Assembly (NCBI RefSeq): GCF_021155775.2
Contig: NC_060236.1
Coordinates: forward strand, 24,380,238-24,444,237
Origin: Neodiprion pinetum
Taxonomy: Eukaryota > Arthropoda > Insecta > Hymenoptera > Diprionidae
DNA length: 64,000 bases
Direction: 5' to 3'
Below the pieces are notes generated by a model. The model had not been told where the DNA came from. It saw only the letters and a list, made by a program, of their open reading frames with translations, and made no database searches. The position numbers and the translations under genes are program-made. Below are positions 11,301-24,700 of the stretch, piece by piece. Within the stretch, counting starts at the first letter, position 1. Each line of letters begins with the position of its first letter.

Positions 11301-12306
11301 ATTCTTCATCTCGCTCTCCGACTAACCCTCTCACATTTTTTGAATACGCATCGGTATGTACATACCATGTATATGCGTATGTATGTATGCATGTATCTCC
11401 TCGCTACGAATACAAGTTCTTTATGAATAAGGAGGAAATTGAATCTTGCGCTGTCTGAATCGACGATGGTATGAAAAAGCATGGTGCTATATAGGCGAAA
11501 TGAAAATGGTATTTTCAAAAGTTCTTTTACACGTACTTGCAGCCGGTACGCGTTTTACTTTCGACAAAACTTATTCGCGTCTAGGTCGACGCATGTGTCG
11601 CAAATATTCTCATCGCTCGCAGATATATTCTAATCAGACACACGTACCGCAAGACTCGAAATACAATCGAACAATAGCGAAATGAGGATGTCGCTCACAC
11701 TTTTCGTTCAACAATTTTTTTTTCAATTCTCTAGCTTGTACAGAAAATAATAAATGAATAATGGAGCGGAATTTTCAGTTTTCAATGTTTTTTGGCGATA
11801 GAAGAAAAGTATTGGTTTCGATCGAAAATCACTTTTTCTAACTTCGTTTCTTTTGCCAACAAGTTTTTAAAAAAAAAAACAAAAATGTCAGTATCACTTA
11901 CTACAATATTACGAAAATTCGAGTAGAAACGGAATCGCCGTTGGGAAAGTAGTGCCGTGTGAGGTGGATAAGGACCCGAGAGTTACGTACCTGCACGGAC
12001 CGCCTTTCGGGAAATGAAAATACACGACCGTAGGAAGTGCAGGTACCACCGTAGAACCCATAGTGCCGAGGTTATACCTTCGAACAAGTTGGAGGATACA
12101 GCTGCCTGCAGTACGAACACTAGGAACGAGAGGACAAGCACAAGCGGTTTCTTTGCAACTTCCTCGTCGTTACGAGTGGCAATTCTGACCCCTCGAAGAG
12201 CTAAAACCGAACAAAAACGTTTTCTGGGTGCAGCAGGGCGAGGGATGGAAATTTTTTCTAATGCCGGAACGGCGGTTTTTGAATTTGTGTTGGAAGTACC
12301 GGTATG
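8382..12306. other. Intron segment between MITE copies A and B, no gene seen
   Basis: A+T-rich intronic-type sequence with a (TG)n run at 11033-11052. Frames here are at most about 100 codons and none looks like a protein family. An acceptor-like pyrimidine tract near 9284 is followed by a frame that stops within 12 codons in phase 1. This segment would be the loop if copies A and B paired in the transcript. Confidence 0.5.
11033..11052. repeat. (TG)n microsatellite
   Basis: Ten TG units, with shorter TG/CA words in the preceding 60 bases. Confidence 0.95.
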
Positions 12307-12737
12307 CGGTGAGAGAAATTTTTAGTTCCGGTTACCGCTCGGTCCTTAACTATTTCCATTTTTTACGACTATCGAAAAATATAGTTCTAGGTAGAAAATG
12401 AAACTTAGTTTTCTAGCCGTTACCGGAAAGTCTGGTATCCGTTGCTATTCTTTCTCGTTACGATCACTGTTGCTAGATTTTCTTGCAACTGTTGTAAAAA
12501 TTTAATGCTCGTGCAAAAATAAATTGACGTTAAAGCCTTGTTTAACTAAAAAAGTAAAATAAAACGAACAAACTGATTTTGCGTTGCAATCACCAAAAAA
12601 GGATCGACGATAACGCAAAATGATTACGTGTGCCTCGTTTTTCGCAATGCCAACGATATTTAAACAGTTTTTTTTTTAAACGATACCTGTTTTACCGAAT
12701 TTTTCTAGTTACGATGACAAATGAAATTTTTTCAGTG
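12307..12737 (+). mobile_element. Tc1/mariner-like MITE, copy B (complete)
   Basis: A 431-bp element matching copy A in the opposite orientation. Its left end (CGGTGAGAGAAATTT) and right end (AAATTTTTTCAGTG) are diverged terminal repeats. The flanking dinucleotides are TG on both sides where copy A has TA, so the duplication may have mutated or the ends may be a base or two off. No coding capacity. Confidence 0.8.
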
Positions 12738-12978
12738 TGCTGTTTTATAATTTTACTTTTTCAAATCGCTTCGGAAAAACTTCTTTGCCCTCACGTTACA
12801 AATTAATGAGTAAATGTCCGTTATTTATGACTTCATCACGTACTGTCAAATGCTCAATAATTTTTTTATTCCTCTAGAAAATCATTTGCCTTATTTCTCA
12901 TCGTCACTGAAATTTCTTTTAACCGCGTAAATACGTTAACCATGTTTTAATCAGTTCTGCCAGTCACAAAAAAGAGTT

Positions 12979-12998
12979 CTCTCTCTCTCTCTCTCTCT
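12979..12998. repeat. (CT)n microsatellite
   Basis: Ten CT units, 240 bp beyond the end of MITE copy B. Confidence 0.95.
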
Positions 12999-13336
12999 AA
13001 ATTTTTATCAATCGGGATCATTTTTCATAATTTTCAAATAATTTTTGGAGAACGTAAAGAAGAATGACGAATTATGAGTTTGCAAATTTTTCTTAGCAAC
13101 CTTCATGGATTGCCGGACTAAGGATATTAGAATTTTTAGAGTTTATTTGATAAGTATAAAAATACAATTGGAAAAATGATTTTCTATTTTTTCCGTTATT
13201 CCGAATTTCAAATGTGCAATAACGTTTTATCTCATCCACTTTCAATACATCGATGACAAACTCTCATCCAACCTCCAGGTCACTTTTTATCTCATGAGAC
13301 TGAAGTTAGTAACGTTAATTAACGTAACGAAAAGTT

Positions 13337-13349
13337 GGGGGGGGGGGGG
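13337..13349. repeat. G13 homopolymer
   Basis: Thirteen consecutive G, preceded by a near-palindromic block around TTAATTAA at 13308-13328. Long G tracts are rare in this A+T-rich sequence. The count may be affected by sequencing error. Confidence 0.85.
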
Positions 13350-16300
13350 ATTACTATATGGCAAGTTTACAGTGGCTTTGAAGTAGTTGAGTTTTTAAAA
13401 TATGAATACGTTTTGCTTAATTATGATTTACCGAATTCCAGACGTTCCTGCAATTGTGAAATAACGATTTTCCGAAACGTTAATAATTACAGTAACGTTA
13501 CCAACTTCAGCCTCATTTTTTCTCTCCATACGGGTTTTCGGCCCGTCTTCGTTCTCTCCGACTCTCCTTTCCTCTCCCTCTCTTGCCCATCCAGTAGTCG
13601 ACCATTGCTCGCCAGGCCCCGAAGACCCTTGAGCCCCCTTCTTAAAAGAACCAGAATACACCGGAATGCCTTTTGTGCCCAAAAGAACACGCCGTTATAT
13701 CTCTAGCTACCCCGAAGCGAACGGAAATAGATGTACAGATAGCTATACGCAAAGCTCTGTGCTTTCTATGGTCTATCTCAGATGCCGTACAGAAGTGCTT
13801 TTATTATTTAGTTACTTCGAACTACCGATTACGAGCATAAAAGTTGGGCCACATAGGAAAAACGGTCAATCTATTCACCCTGACAAATATTAAAACATGT
13901 CACCTGAACGTTTAATTTTTTTTTTTTTCGAAAATTTGATTAGATCAAATACGATCTCGGTTTTCTTTCCGATTCGTATCATGTATCGAGTATCGAATGT
14001 CCTGGGAATTCGAGCAGAGAAATTGTAAAACTTTAAGGACCTAGCTGACGATCAGAAATCAGAAGAGAAGAGAACGAGAGAGAAATAAATTCGTTAGATA
14101 CCAATGCTGGATGGCCCAGATCGGTACTCTGCGACATTTTATTGCTTACCTTAAGGGCCGGACTTGGAAAATGCACGGAAAGGTATTTCCCAGCTGGTTT
14201 AGTTATATCGTATAGTGGATGGCATGGCGGGTGCCTGGAATTTCAGTAATCTTGAAAGTTTGCCGTAGAGGAGGAGTGGAGGACCTTTCCTTTATACCTG
14301 AATTTGTTCGGAGTTTGGCCGAACCTTGGAGGATTCGTTTTTCTTCAGACAAGGAGTTGCCTGTATTGCTATGAAATTGACTTCCTCCGCGCTTTCTCAC
14401 TTACCCTATTTTTCTTGATTTCTTCGGATTTATTTGTTGGTATTTTAACCGCAGAACAAAAATGAGATTCTCCCTAATCATCTTCACGCTATCGAATATT
14501 CGAACCGCGATACAATCGCAAAAATTTGATTTCAGTGATGTTCGCATAATTTGCGTCCCTTTCGGTATTGAATAGAAAATCATACAAAGAAAAAAAAAAA
14601 AAAAAAAAAATGTAGAATATTCGTGTAAATATTCGGGGATTGCTTATCGCCCGAAAATTTTTACAGTGAAATCGAATTTTATTATGGTTTCATTCTTTTC
14701 AAGTTGTTGATTATTTATTTATCTCAAATTTGAACACGAGGACGCTATTCTTGTGTGACTTTTCGAGGCCTCAATGAACGTCAGGATGATTCGAATAGAA
14801 ATTATGACCACAATTTTTTGCAAAAGTCTCGCAGCATTAATTATCAAAAAGTGTTGAGTTTTCGTAGAATGATATCCAAAGGAATTCCGAAACATCAATT
14901 CAATCGGAGCTTTGTTTTCGACAGGATTCGATTCTGTCGAGTCACAAATCGAATAAGAATTATCTAGATTATACCAGTGGTATTTTCATTTTCACTTTTT
15001 TGACGTTCATTGAAAAATCCGGTCACAGACTTTATTTATCACAATCTTATCAGTGCGGCTGTAATTTTCATTACCTTGATTCAGATTCAATTTCCTCAAA
15101 AATGGAATACGACGGAATTTTATTTCGGTTCAGAAATTCGTACCTTGTATTAAAATAACTGCACGATCAGAGAATCGTTCTATTCCATGAAATAAAATTT
15201 TTTATCCAGACGAACAGTGTCGCATATTATACGAATTCTTTTCTCACACCGCTCACTGATTTACTCATCTTTTAATCCGTCTCGAAACAGATTATATAAC
15301 CTGAGCAAATTTCTTCATATACGAATAAAAAGCAGAAGAAACAGGTATGGCGATAAACGTGGACGGTCGTTAACCCGAATCGGAACAATTAACACGTGCG
15401 TAGCGAATGTTGCCTGAATTTCCGGGAGCAAGGATCACTTTCAAGGAGCTCCAACGTCTGTCAAATAGCTGCGTGGATTCGTACCTGCCCGTGTTTGTGA
15501 GCCGAGGGTTTTGGGAAGAAGTTGAAGTCGAAGTTTATTAATAACGGACTGAGGACACAACCAGAGCGGAGGTCCATGTTGGTCGAGGCTGTTTCCAACG
15601 TTACAAATTACAGCTTGGCCAAGACCATAAGACAGGTCATCGTCTTACGTACAAAGAATAATAATGAAACATTTCTGTATAAACAAAAATACGTACAATG
15701 AGAATTATAAAACGCGGTACAATCGAAGCGTTTCAGGATTTAAAAAATCTTATTAAAAGAGTAAAGAAAATGAACGACAGATAAATGAATCAATACGGAA
15801 GAGGGAGATGGAGAACCGCACGAAAAAATGCACTCGCGCAGGCTGCGTGCAGTTTGGAAGAAAAGGGTTCAATTTTCAAAGAGAGGCTGCTAAAAAAAAA
15901 AAAAAGAAAAAAAGAAAACGCTCCCATTACAGTTGCCTCGTTGCCCGTAAAAATCCTTCGCGAAATTCTGCTCATGATGTATGCAGTTAGTGTATATGCG
16001 AGGTGGTGCAAGAAAAGGGAAAAACTTGGGGTGAAAATAATTCGGGGTGTAGTTTTGGTGCAAAGGGGTGCATTTCAAGAGTTGGCGCCGCACGAACAAC
16101 CCTTCGCAGTCAATTTCTGCGCCCTCGTCCAGTTTCTTTCTTCGTATTTCCTGCCAAAAATTTCTATATTTTTTTTTTTCTTCTTCCTTTTTTTTCTTTA
16201 ATTATAAAGTTTTTGTTTATCAGAAATTATTTATTTATTTTTTTTTTTTCAATTCTACTTTCGAATTCTTCTCATTCGGCAGGCAAGTCATATAAATTTC

Positions 16301-18484
16301 AGATTTTTCACCCGGCCGTTTTTCGGGATGATCGCCAAGGTTTGTCGGACAAACCGACGGACTTTTTCCCTTAATTCTCACGATGATGAAACGTGTCGCT
16401 AGGAAACTGTTTTTCCAGCTTTTATTATTATTTTTTTTCTCAGAGCAAAGTCTTTTGGCGTCACATTTTCATCGTAACGTTCCTCTAACGTCAGTGAACA
16501 CCGAGGGAGCGATAAAATAGTAAGATAGAGGAGAAAGAAGAGAGGCGTTATGCAAGCTGGGGTCAGGAAAAGGGGGTCGAATTGGACGCCTGGAGAGTAA
16601 ACGGTGCCAAGTGCCAACTTTCCTTGTTAACGAACAATTAAGAAATTCACCGCTCGGCAACTTCTTGGAATCTGTACAGCAGAACCGACGCCTTATTGTA
16701 CCGGCTGTTACTTGCTACAACTGCAACGCCATTTTAACGTTAGAAGTCCACAAGCTTAGAAGGATACAAACTAACGAAATATCATAATATCATGTATGTC
16801 GTGTCATTTTAATCCTCTCCTTTGCTTTGATCGCTTGACGTTTCTTCATCGACGCGTTTTACGGATATGTAATCAACTCTACCTAATTTAAGGTTTCAAA
16901 GAAAACCTCGACACGTTGTTAGGATAAAATCAGAGCTTCGGATCTGTCGGACTTTTTAGACCGATACAAACAGACGACTACTTCGACTTGATGTTTGGAG
17001 TCAAGAATCAAAACACGTCTTCATTTTTAAAGTTTTATCTGATCGATCACGCGTTTTAATTCTGGTCCTGATTTACATCGATTTCAGTCTTTATGAATCT
17101 CGTGAAATCTTCTTTAATTAGGCCAAAGAAGTGAAATGTTGCAGCACAATATTGACACAAGGATATCAGCACAAAAGTGATTTTTTAAAAATAAAAATCT
17201 TCAGAGGTGTTAACACAGCGGAACGTCTGAAAAAAATTATATAACTGCATCACATGATGAGCGAAACAAATTATATTTACTGTGATGGAACGTGAGGTTC
17301 GTAACTCCCATGCAATGATGGGTTTTATAAAAAATCATTATTTTGTAACTTTGGGATTGTCCAAGGTTCAGTAAAGCTTCGGAAAGCTTCAAGACGATAC
17401 TGTAGTTAATCCTTACCGACTCAGCAAAATGTTACTTATTGTAATCATTGTCACAGCCCACGAAGCATTTGTGCAAAAATGCAATAAAAACCATCAAAAT
17501 AAGTCCGGATAATGTATTCCTGCAATAAGTGGTAGCTCGATTATAAAATTACATTACCTGGCGTTATAAATTTCGTAAAACGAAATTTTTTTTAGACAAC
17601 TGTATTCAGCATTGCATTTAAGATTGTACTGACTGCGATATTTCCGCATCAACGATGCGTAGGCTTCGAAGAATATAGACAAAACGACCGTCATTTCACT
17701 CAGTCGGTAAATACCAACTGTAGCGTCCCCTTAAGAAATTGATATCTTCAAAAATTTAACTCACTCGGATCTATTTCGAAGGTGCAAAATAATGGTTTAT
17801 CGTTAAGCCGCAAACAACTAGATTACTCTCACAGAATCTTTTTATACAGCCATCAGTACGATATATTTTTACGTTCACCCGTCAAAGTGGGCCTTATTTC
17901 CTTGTCAGACCCATCGGCAAAATTCGAAAATCTTGTTCTTCCTCGCCAAAGCAAGTAATCGTAATCAGCGCCGATGGCCTCGGAACTTGTATCTTCCCGG
18001 ATGCTATCCGAGGATTCGAAATCGGTAATAGGTTCCATTTTATCGCCTCCCCAGGTTCCCCTCCGCTCCTTATTTCGCGGCCTGTCGTTCCCTTCGGTCG
18101 CGGTGAATGCCAGTTTTAATTAAATTACACATAATTTCCTGGTCCACTAGCGTGCGACGTACAATTCTCGAGCACGGCTCTTCGTCGTCGGCGATGCCGA
18201 GCGTAAATATAATTTAATTGGTTTCTTAAACTGCGCGGCAAGTGGCTGCTTCTGCATCCGACGAGTGTGCAGGTGCTGATGGTGCTCCTGGTTTTCCCTC
18301 CGCCTCGATTCCTCGCCTACCCTGCTTCTCCTTTTTCTCCTCTACCCCTGAAAATCTGTTCCTTGAAACTAAATTTAAAAGGATTTTTAACGCCGAGTCC
18401 CGACGATCTGCGAGAAGACTCGCAACTTTATTAAAACTTTTAACGCGGTTGAATTAAGATATCGTTTCATAATTTAAAATATAA

Positions 18485-18488
<4 letters not shown>

Positions 18489-18522
<34 letters not shown>
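18489..18522. repeat. (CT)n microsatellite
   Basis: About 17 CT units, the longest pure dinucleotide run in the window, 54 bp upstream of MITE copy C. Confidence 0.95.
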
Positions 18523-18526
<4 letters not shown>

Positions 18527-18575
18527 TGTCTCCATATATATCTAGTCCTCATTTTTTTGTTTTTTTTTTCATGCA

Positions 18576-18744
18576 CACTGAGTGAAATTTTTAATTCCGG
18601 TTACGGCTCAGTCCTTAACTATGTATTTTCATTTTTTACCACAATCGAAAAATACAGTTCGAGGTACAAAATGAAAATTAGTTTTCTAGCCGTTACCAGA
18701 AAAGTCTAGTATCCGTCACTATTCTTTCTCTTTCTTAAAGCCTT
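18576..18744 (+). mobile_element. Tc1/mariner-like MITE, copy C (truncated, internally deleted)
   Basis: It begins CACTGAGTGAAATTTTTAAT, the same terminus as copies A and B, and follows copy B for about 150 bp. It then jumps from CTATTCTTTCT to TTAAAGCCTT, which lie about 100 bp apart in copy B, before the match is lost in T-rich sequence. The far terminus is missing. It lies in the same orientation as copy B. Confidence 0.75.
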
Positions 18745-21700
18745 ATTTTTTTTTTTGACTCGTCCTTTTTCATTCTTTGTTCGTTTTTTTTTTTTTTGTT
18801 TTTCTACCCAGCATTGGATTCTAGCCGAAAGATGAGAGTCACTTTATTATACTTTGCTTAAAAGCTCAGTATGTACAGTGATTGATGCTTTTATTACGAA
18901 TACGAAGGTTGAAAGAGTTTGTGATTCATCCATTGACCCGTTGAGTAAAAGAAACCTCTTACGGTTGGAATTGACTTGAAAATAATTTCAGAGGTTGGAA
19001 AAGTTGATATAACTCGCGTTGTGAAAAATCGGAAACACACTTTCGGAAGAAATCGGATCAATTTTTATTATATGAAAACACGATTTCCGCCGACCTGCGT
19101 TGATTATCTAAAATTATGGCTGACCAAAGAAATGATAAAAAAAAAAAAAACGAAAAATGATGCAAATGAAAATTTCGAAGCTCGAGAAAATTCATTCGCC
19201 TTTTATACTTCGTAAAGAGCATTCAAGTACGGTATGCAGGGATCTGTCACAGGAACGGGGTCGTTTTGTTTTATTTCTCGCCCGGCGTCGCCTCGAATAT
19301 CTCATCGTCGACGTACCACCCCTGCACTCGTGTAAAAACTACATTTTTCGTCATTTTCCAAAGCTCGTCTATTTTCACCGCCCCGGGCATATCGTTCTCA
19401 CGAGTTTTATGCTTTAGCGTTTTTAACAGAAGGACCATAAACCTCGATGCGGCGTCGGGTTGTCGCTGCTTCGTAAACAACGTGGAATTGCATCGGTTAT
19501 AGGTGGCCACGGCAAATGCCATGGGAAATTTTTTTTTTTTTTTTTCGCTTTTCCCCATTTTATTTCGGCAATTTTCTTTCTCTATTTTTTTCACCGTTTC
19601 CTTTTTTCTTTACTTTTTTATTTTTTTCTCTTTACGTCATACACGTATGCACGTTTTCGTAATAAGCTTTGCCGCTGTTATACATCGAAATACACGATTA
19701 ATTTCAACGCGGATATAACAGAAGCGTAACACGTATTATACATATGTACAGATATACGGATATGATACCTGCTGCAGCCGCTAACAGCTCACGGTAAACC
19801 GATCCTCTCACATTTTATATTTATTTATATTTTTTTTCACGCGCTGGTTAGTAATTTTTTTTTCTTCTTTTGTTTGTTTGATTTTCATTTTTTTTTTCCA
19901 TCTTCTTTTTACCTCATTCAGAAACGAAAGTGCGATTCAATACGTACACAGCACACGATTGAAATAGAATTTCTAGCGAATTAAATATCTGCTGTAAATG
20001 CATTTTTAACGAAACTGATTCATTTCACGCGCACAGTTATTGGCAAGAGAATAATCTACATATTGTATGCAATTTATAAAATTATTGAAAAACGAGTAGT
20101 TGAATCACGATATGTTTATACAATTATTCGATACATTTTAATCGCTTTACCGATTGCGATCGAACCGTTTCTAATTAATCTTCAATCACTTTTCTTTTTT
20201 TTTTCTCTCTCTCTCTCTTCTTCGTTTCAAACTGCCGTGGATCACGAGTTCTAAAGGTTGAAAAAAATTTTCCATCGTTCATCTCTTGGCTACATTTATA
20301 CGCGACACGTACAAATGTATGAACCCTTGTCTAAATTGATACGCGCTGTAGTTTCTTTTCACATTGCCGTGTACGCAATGAATGCATCAACGCGCTCTCT
20401 ATTTATCCAGTTGAAACTTGGACTGAATTACGCTTCAATTTCCATGTTGGATAAGTTGACTCTGCCCGGATTTCATGATGTTTGAAATTAAACAAGATCA
20501 GAGATCGTTGCAGCCGCAGTAACGTTTTCGTAATTGCAAATCTTCATCGCGGTACTTGGCCTCTTTTCATTCGTTTCATTCTCTGTACATCCTCCTATTT
20601 TTATTCCGCCCTTCGACTTCTTTCATTTGAATTTGTTCTCTCACTTTGCTTTATAGTCTTGTTCCTCGACGAATGAAGAGATTCTAATTACGTGTAAAAC
20701 GCGTCGCGTTGAACACGAGGCGGAATAGCGATGTAAAATGGTAAATGAATCGAGATTATCTTGTGCAGGTAATTAGAGTTGAAACAATATGTATGTTCAA
20801 TTAACACTGTGAAATAATACAGATCAAGGTTGATCAGAATTTCGCCACATATATGTCAATGTTGGCGACAAATGACGAAAAATGTTTTTTTTTTTATTTT
20901 GTACTCCATTTGGAACACTTTCATAGTTTTGTCATGAAATTTTTCATTGATTATCGTATTTTTTCTGCTTCTCTGTAATCCTCTGGTGATAATTTCTGCA
21001 AAAGTTCATCATTTTTCGTAGGTTATTATATTTTTAGCTAGGGTCTTATACTCTTTCGTAAATAATCGTACATTTTCATGAAACGCGTAGACTTTTCCTA
21101 TTTGTGTTTGAAACTCGTAGCTTTAATTCTAATAAATTCTACACAATTCGAGGGAAGACAAATTCTGTTTTGTTTGAATTCAAAATTGTAACTTATATTT
21201 CTAATCGAATTTCGCATAGGATTTTTGTATTTTTGTATTTTTTTTTTCCCCCCCTCAGAAATTTGTACTCACTCTTCTACAAAAAATACTACGATATTTC
21301 ACGATTATTTCCTGCAATATTTTACGCTTTCATAAAATTTCCCGCCATATTCTACGACCCGCAATTTTTCGTAGCTCGACGTAGAACTTATTTTCGCGAG
21401 TGTAAGCGAGAGAATGTTTTACCTGAATCGAATTTTTATATTATTGCATAAGATTTGAGCGCGAGTAGATGTCGTGCAGTCGGTTCGTTCACAGCTTGAA
21501 ACTCCTTTCTCGTATCTCTTCCCCTGTCCGCCATATCCTTCTTCTAACGGACAAATATTTTATGGCCTGCACTTCACCGTTGCTCGATGCCGACTCGCTT
21601 GAACGGCCGTTTCACTCGGTGAACTGGATGCAGGCTGCAGGAGTCGTCGGTACTTGATATAGTCGTAAAAAAAGTAAAAAATGAATATAAAGAAACTGAG

Positions 21701-24700
21701 ACAAGGAAGCAAAATAAAACACGGGGGAAAAATCTCGGAGCAACTGATAGACCAGATCGCACTGCTCGAGTGGAAACAGCTCGCGATTTACGCGTAGCAT
21801 AAATGATACGCTCCTGTTTCAGTATTAACTCGAGTCTTCTTTATCTCCATCACTCTTATTCCTATCACCATTAGCATAGTAAAGCGGTATCTCCATTCCC
21901 ACGTTTTTCAATCCGGTTTTCTCTTTCTTCCTTCGTTTTTATACTGTTTTTTTTTTTTTTTTTTTAATTTTTTACCTCCTATTTTCAGTTGACAGCGATA
22001 CTCTTGAACAAATTCATCCGTCTTTGTTACTATTCGCAGTGCGATATCGGTTCGAAGATTAAAGAATATTATCCGCAGACTTGAGAGAGCTGTTCATCGG
22101 GAAATAAAAGCGTTGATATTTCAGCTTGAAAACACTGATCCAAATCGATGTGTCACGTTATCTATATTTTCTCTGGTATCCTGGGGTTTGCTTTGAACTT
22201 TTTTTAGTTAGATTTCCGACCTGTTTTATACTTTGCACTCATTTTCGGCAAAAATTTTTCGAACAAGTCTAACGCCTGATTAATAATTTTGTAATATAAC
22301 GCATCAAACGTCAGAATCTTGTAATTCCTCAGCCTTGAAATATTTCACATCACGAGATGTTTTTCGATCAACGAATCTTCTCAGAGTGTAAATTATTCGA
22401 TTTTGATGGGCGAGCAGACGACACTCGACGAGAGGCTCGTCTTCTATCCCAGCCGGGAAGATTTTGCGGTCGTGCAGCTGACATTGGGCTGGAAATAACT
22501 GGCTACATCGAAACATCGCGGGATACCAAACTTTCGGTACATAACGCGTTACATACGGACGTGGATATGAACCCACGCAGCTCTGTAGTGGCAAAAGACG
22601 AAATTAGTCTGTCTACGAATCCTTTACTGCCATATCAATCAAACGCCGGAAGCAAAGGAACGAACGAATACGTTATGTACACCCAAGATTTCTTACAAAC
22701 TAGATACACGCCTCTTTATTATTCTGAGTTATTACCGCGATGACGTTGACAAATTTTTTTTTCTACCACTCACGCCTTGCCTCTTCAATTTTATACATAC
22801 TGCAGTTGGTTTCGTACGATTACACTTTTATTTTCAAACGCAGAATTTCCGTCAACTTACGAACGATTAATGTATCACACAACTTTACGTCACGTAGTTT
22901 CACGTGAATACATGCTGTGGAATCGCTTAAAGTGATACGAGTCGGCTGAAAGTTACATTAAAATCCGTTTGAGTCGTTTTTCGAAGCTTTCAAAATCACC
23001 GATAGTATTTATTTTAATCGTTTCGAAAATATTCAAAGTGTTACGTATATGCTTGGTCAATTGTTGAAGTCACATCGGTTCACCGAAAGGTTCGAGGTCG
23101 TTTAAATCAAGAATTGACGACTTTCCAAGCGGTATAAAACGAATCAATATAAAGAGTATCTAAAATTCATAACCACGTCGAAAAATTATACCCGTCCTGT
23201 GTTTTGACTGGGCAATTAATCCATTCATAAACGATGAGTACGTACCAGACGGTCCCTCTAATTAAACTCTTCAGCTGTTGCCATCGGTTGCGACTTGAGG
23301 GGTGTGCGTGGAACGTAGATACGCAAGTGTGTTCCAGAGGCGCGTATCTGTGGGAAAATGTATAAGCGTGTAGACCACGGTTGGCGGATGGTCGAGGGAG
23401 CTTGCAGAGGTCTATATAACGGAGGAGGAACTGATTGTGGGAGCGAACCGGAACTGGGTCACTAATGGAAACTTGTCAGAGTTCATGATAGATTTCGGTG
23501 CCTCGACCTGCGGAGTGAGTTGAGTTACCTGCAATAAAAGTGTGCGAGTATATTATAGCAGGTGACGCAAATGGATCGCAGACTGGATCGCGATTAGCGC
23601 CCAAACCTTAGCTGAGCGTTCTACTTTATCTTACACCGCCCACGTGAGCTTCCTTCCTTTTCTCACGATACCCCGTTTTTTCCCCCCGCCTCTTCCCCTA
23701 AGTCTCCGCCAATCAAGGATTGAGATTCGTGAAAAATCGAACCGGTAAGAACAACCATTTTTTTATTTCTTATTCATTTCTCAACGCAACAGGAAGTTCA
23801 GCATTGATTTGCAAAACAAAAAAATAGGATTCGAAAAGTGATAATTTTCGGTTAGATGAAATTTCAGAAAAATAGCGTTCACGTGACACGTGAAAACGGA
23901 AAACGTAAATTGATACGTAATTTTGAAACAAGTACAACTTTTCGACATGCCGGAGACGCATAATTTTTTTAGTTTGTTTAATTTTATTCGACCAGCGTCA
24001 GCGGAATTTTACAAAAATTTAATCATTCCGTGTCTCCTTCACATCCAGAAACTTTCACGATTAAATGTCAACTGACCTGAACATTTCAAATTACCGGTGG
24101 TGGTGTTTGTTTAGCGGAGGTTTGTAATTGGTTTTTTTTCTCTTCACTTTTTTTTTTTCGTCTTCTTTTTTACAATTCCCTGCAGAAGTTCGGTCTAAAA
24201 TTTGACGGTTGAAACGTTAATGTACATTATTTTCCCCGACTCTTCAGATGCAGACGAATTTGTGTACCAACGTGTATAAACTCGCGTGCCAGGTTTGGTT
24301 TTCAAATTTGTTCAGCTGTCAGACACCGTTTCCAGCAGGCGCCTGGCTCTAGGCGGTTTGTTTCAAACTTCCGGTAACACTTCCGTTTGTTATCACTACG
24401 TTGGTGAACGGACGAACGAATCAACGATTGCTGTCAGTGGGTCACGGTATCCATTCCTGCCTCTATAACTATTCCAATTCTTACCTTTTTTCATCCCTGC
24501 TATATGCATGTTCTTATATATATACTACGAGTGTCGAAAATAGAGCTAGGAATCGAAAACGAATGTCTCAGTCTCACGATACAATGCAAGAAATCCTTCA
24601 TCGTGATTTGTTTATATCTTCTTCCTTGGTCTATCTCGTTTTCCCATCCAGGCTGGTCCGCTTTTCTTTACAATAAGAAAAACCGCGAGTGGGTTAAGTC

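Larger units (their letters stand above)
12738..18575. other. Intron segment, no gene seen
   Basis: Non-coding stretch with a (CT)n run (12979-12998), a G13 tract (13337-13349), a long A tract (14585-14610) and T-rich runs near 16160-16250. A strong acceptor-like tract ends at about 16441 and opens a 24-codon frame in phase 1, but nothing supports it as an exon. The 138-codon frame at 15785-16201 is homopolymer-driven low complexity. Confidence 0.5.

Noticed and set aside
15785..16201. 138-codon frame
   Set aside because: Its length depends on A-rich and T-rich homopolymers (poly-Lys and poly-Phe), with no recognisable protein sequence.
23523..23540. Minus-strand ratchet-like site (TTATTGCAG|GTAACT)
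   Set aside because: Wrong strand for the gene seen here, with a short pyrimidine tract and an imperfect donor.
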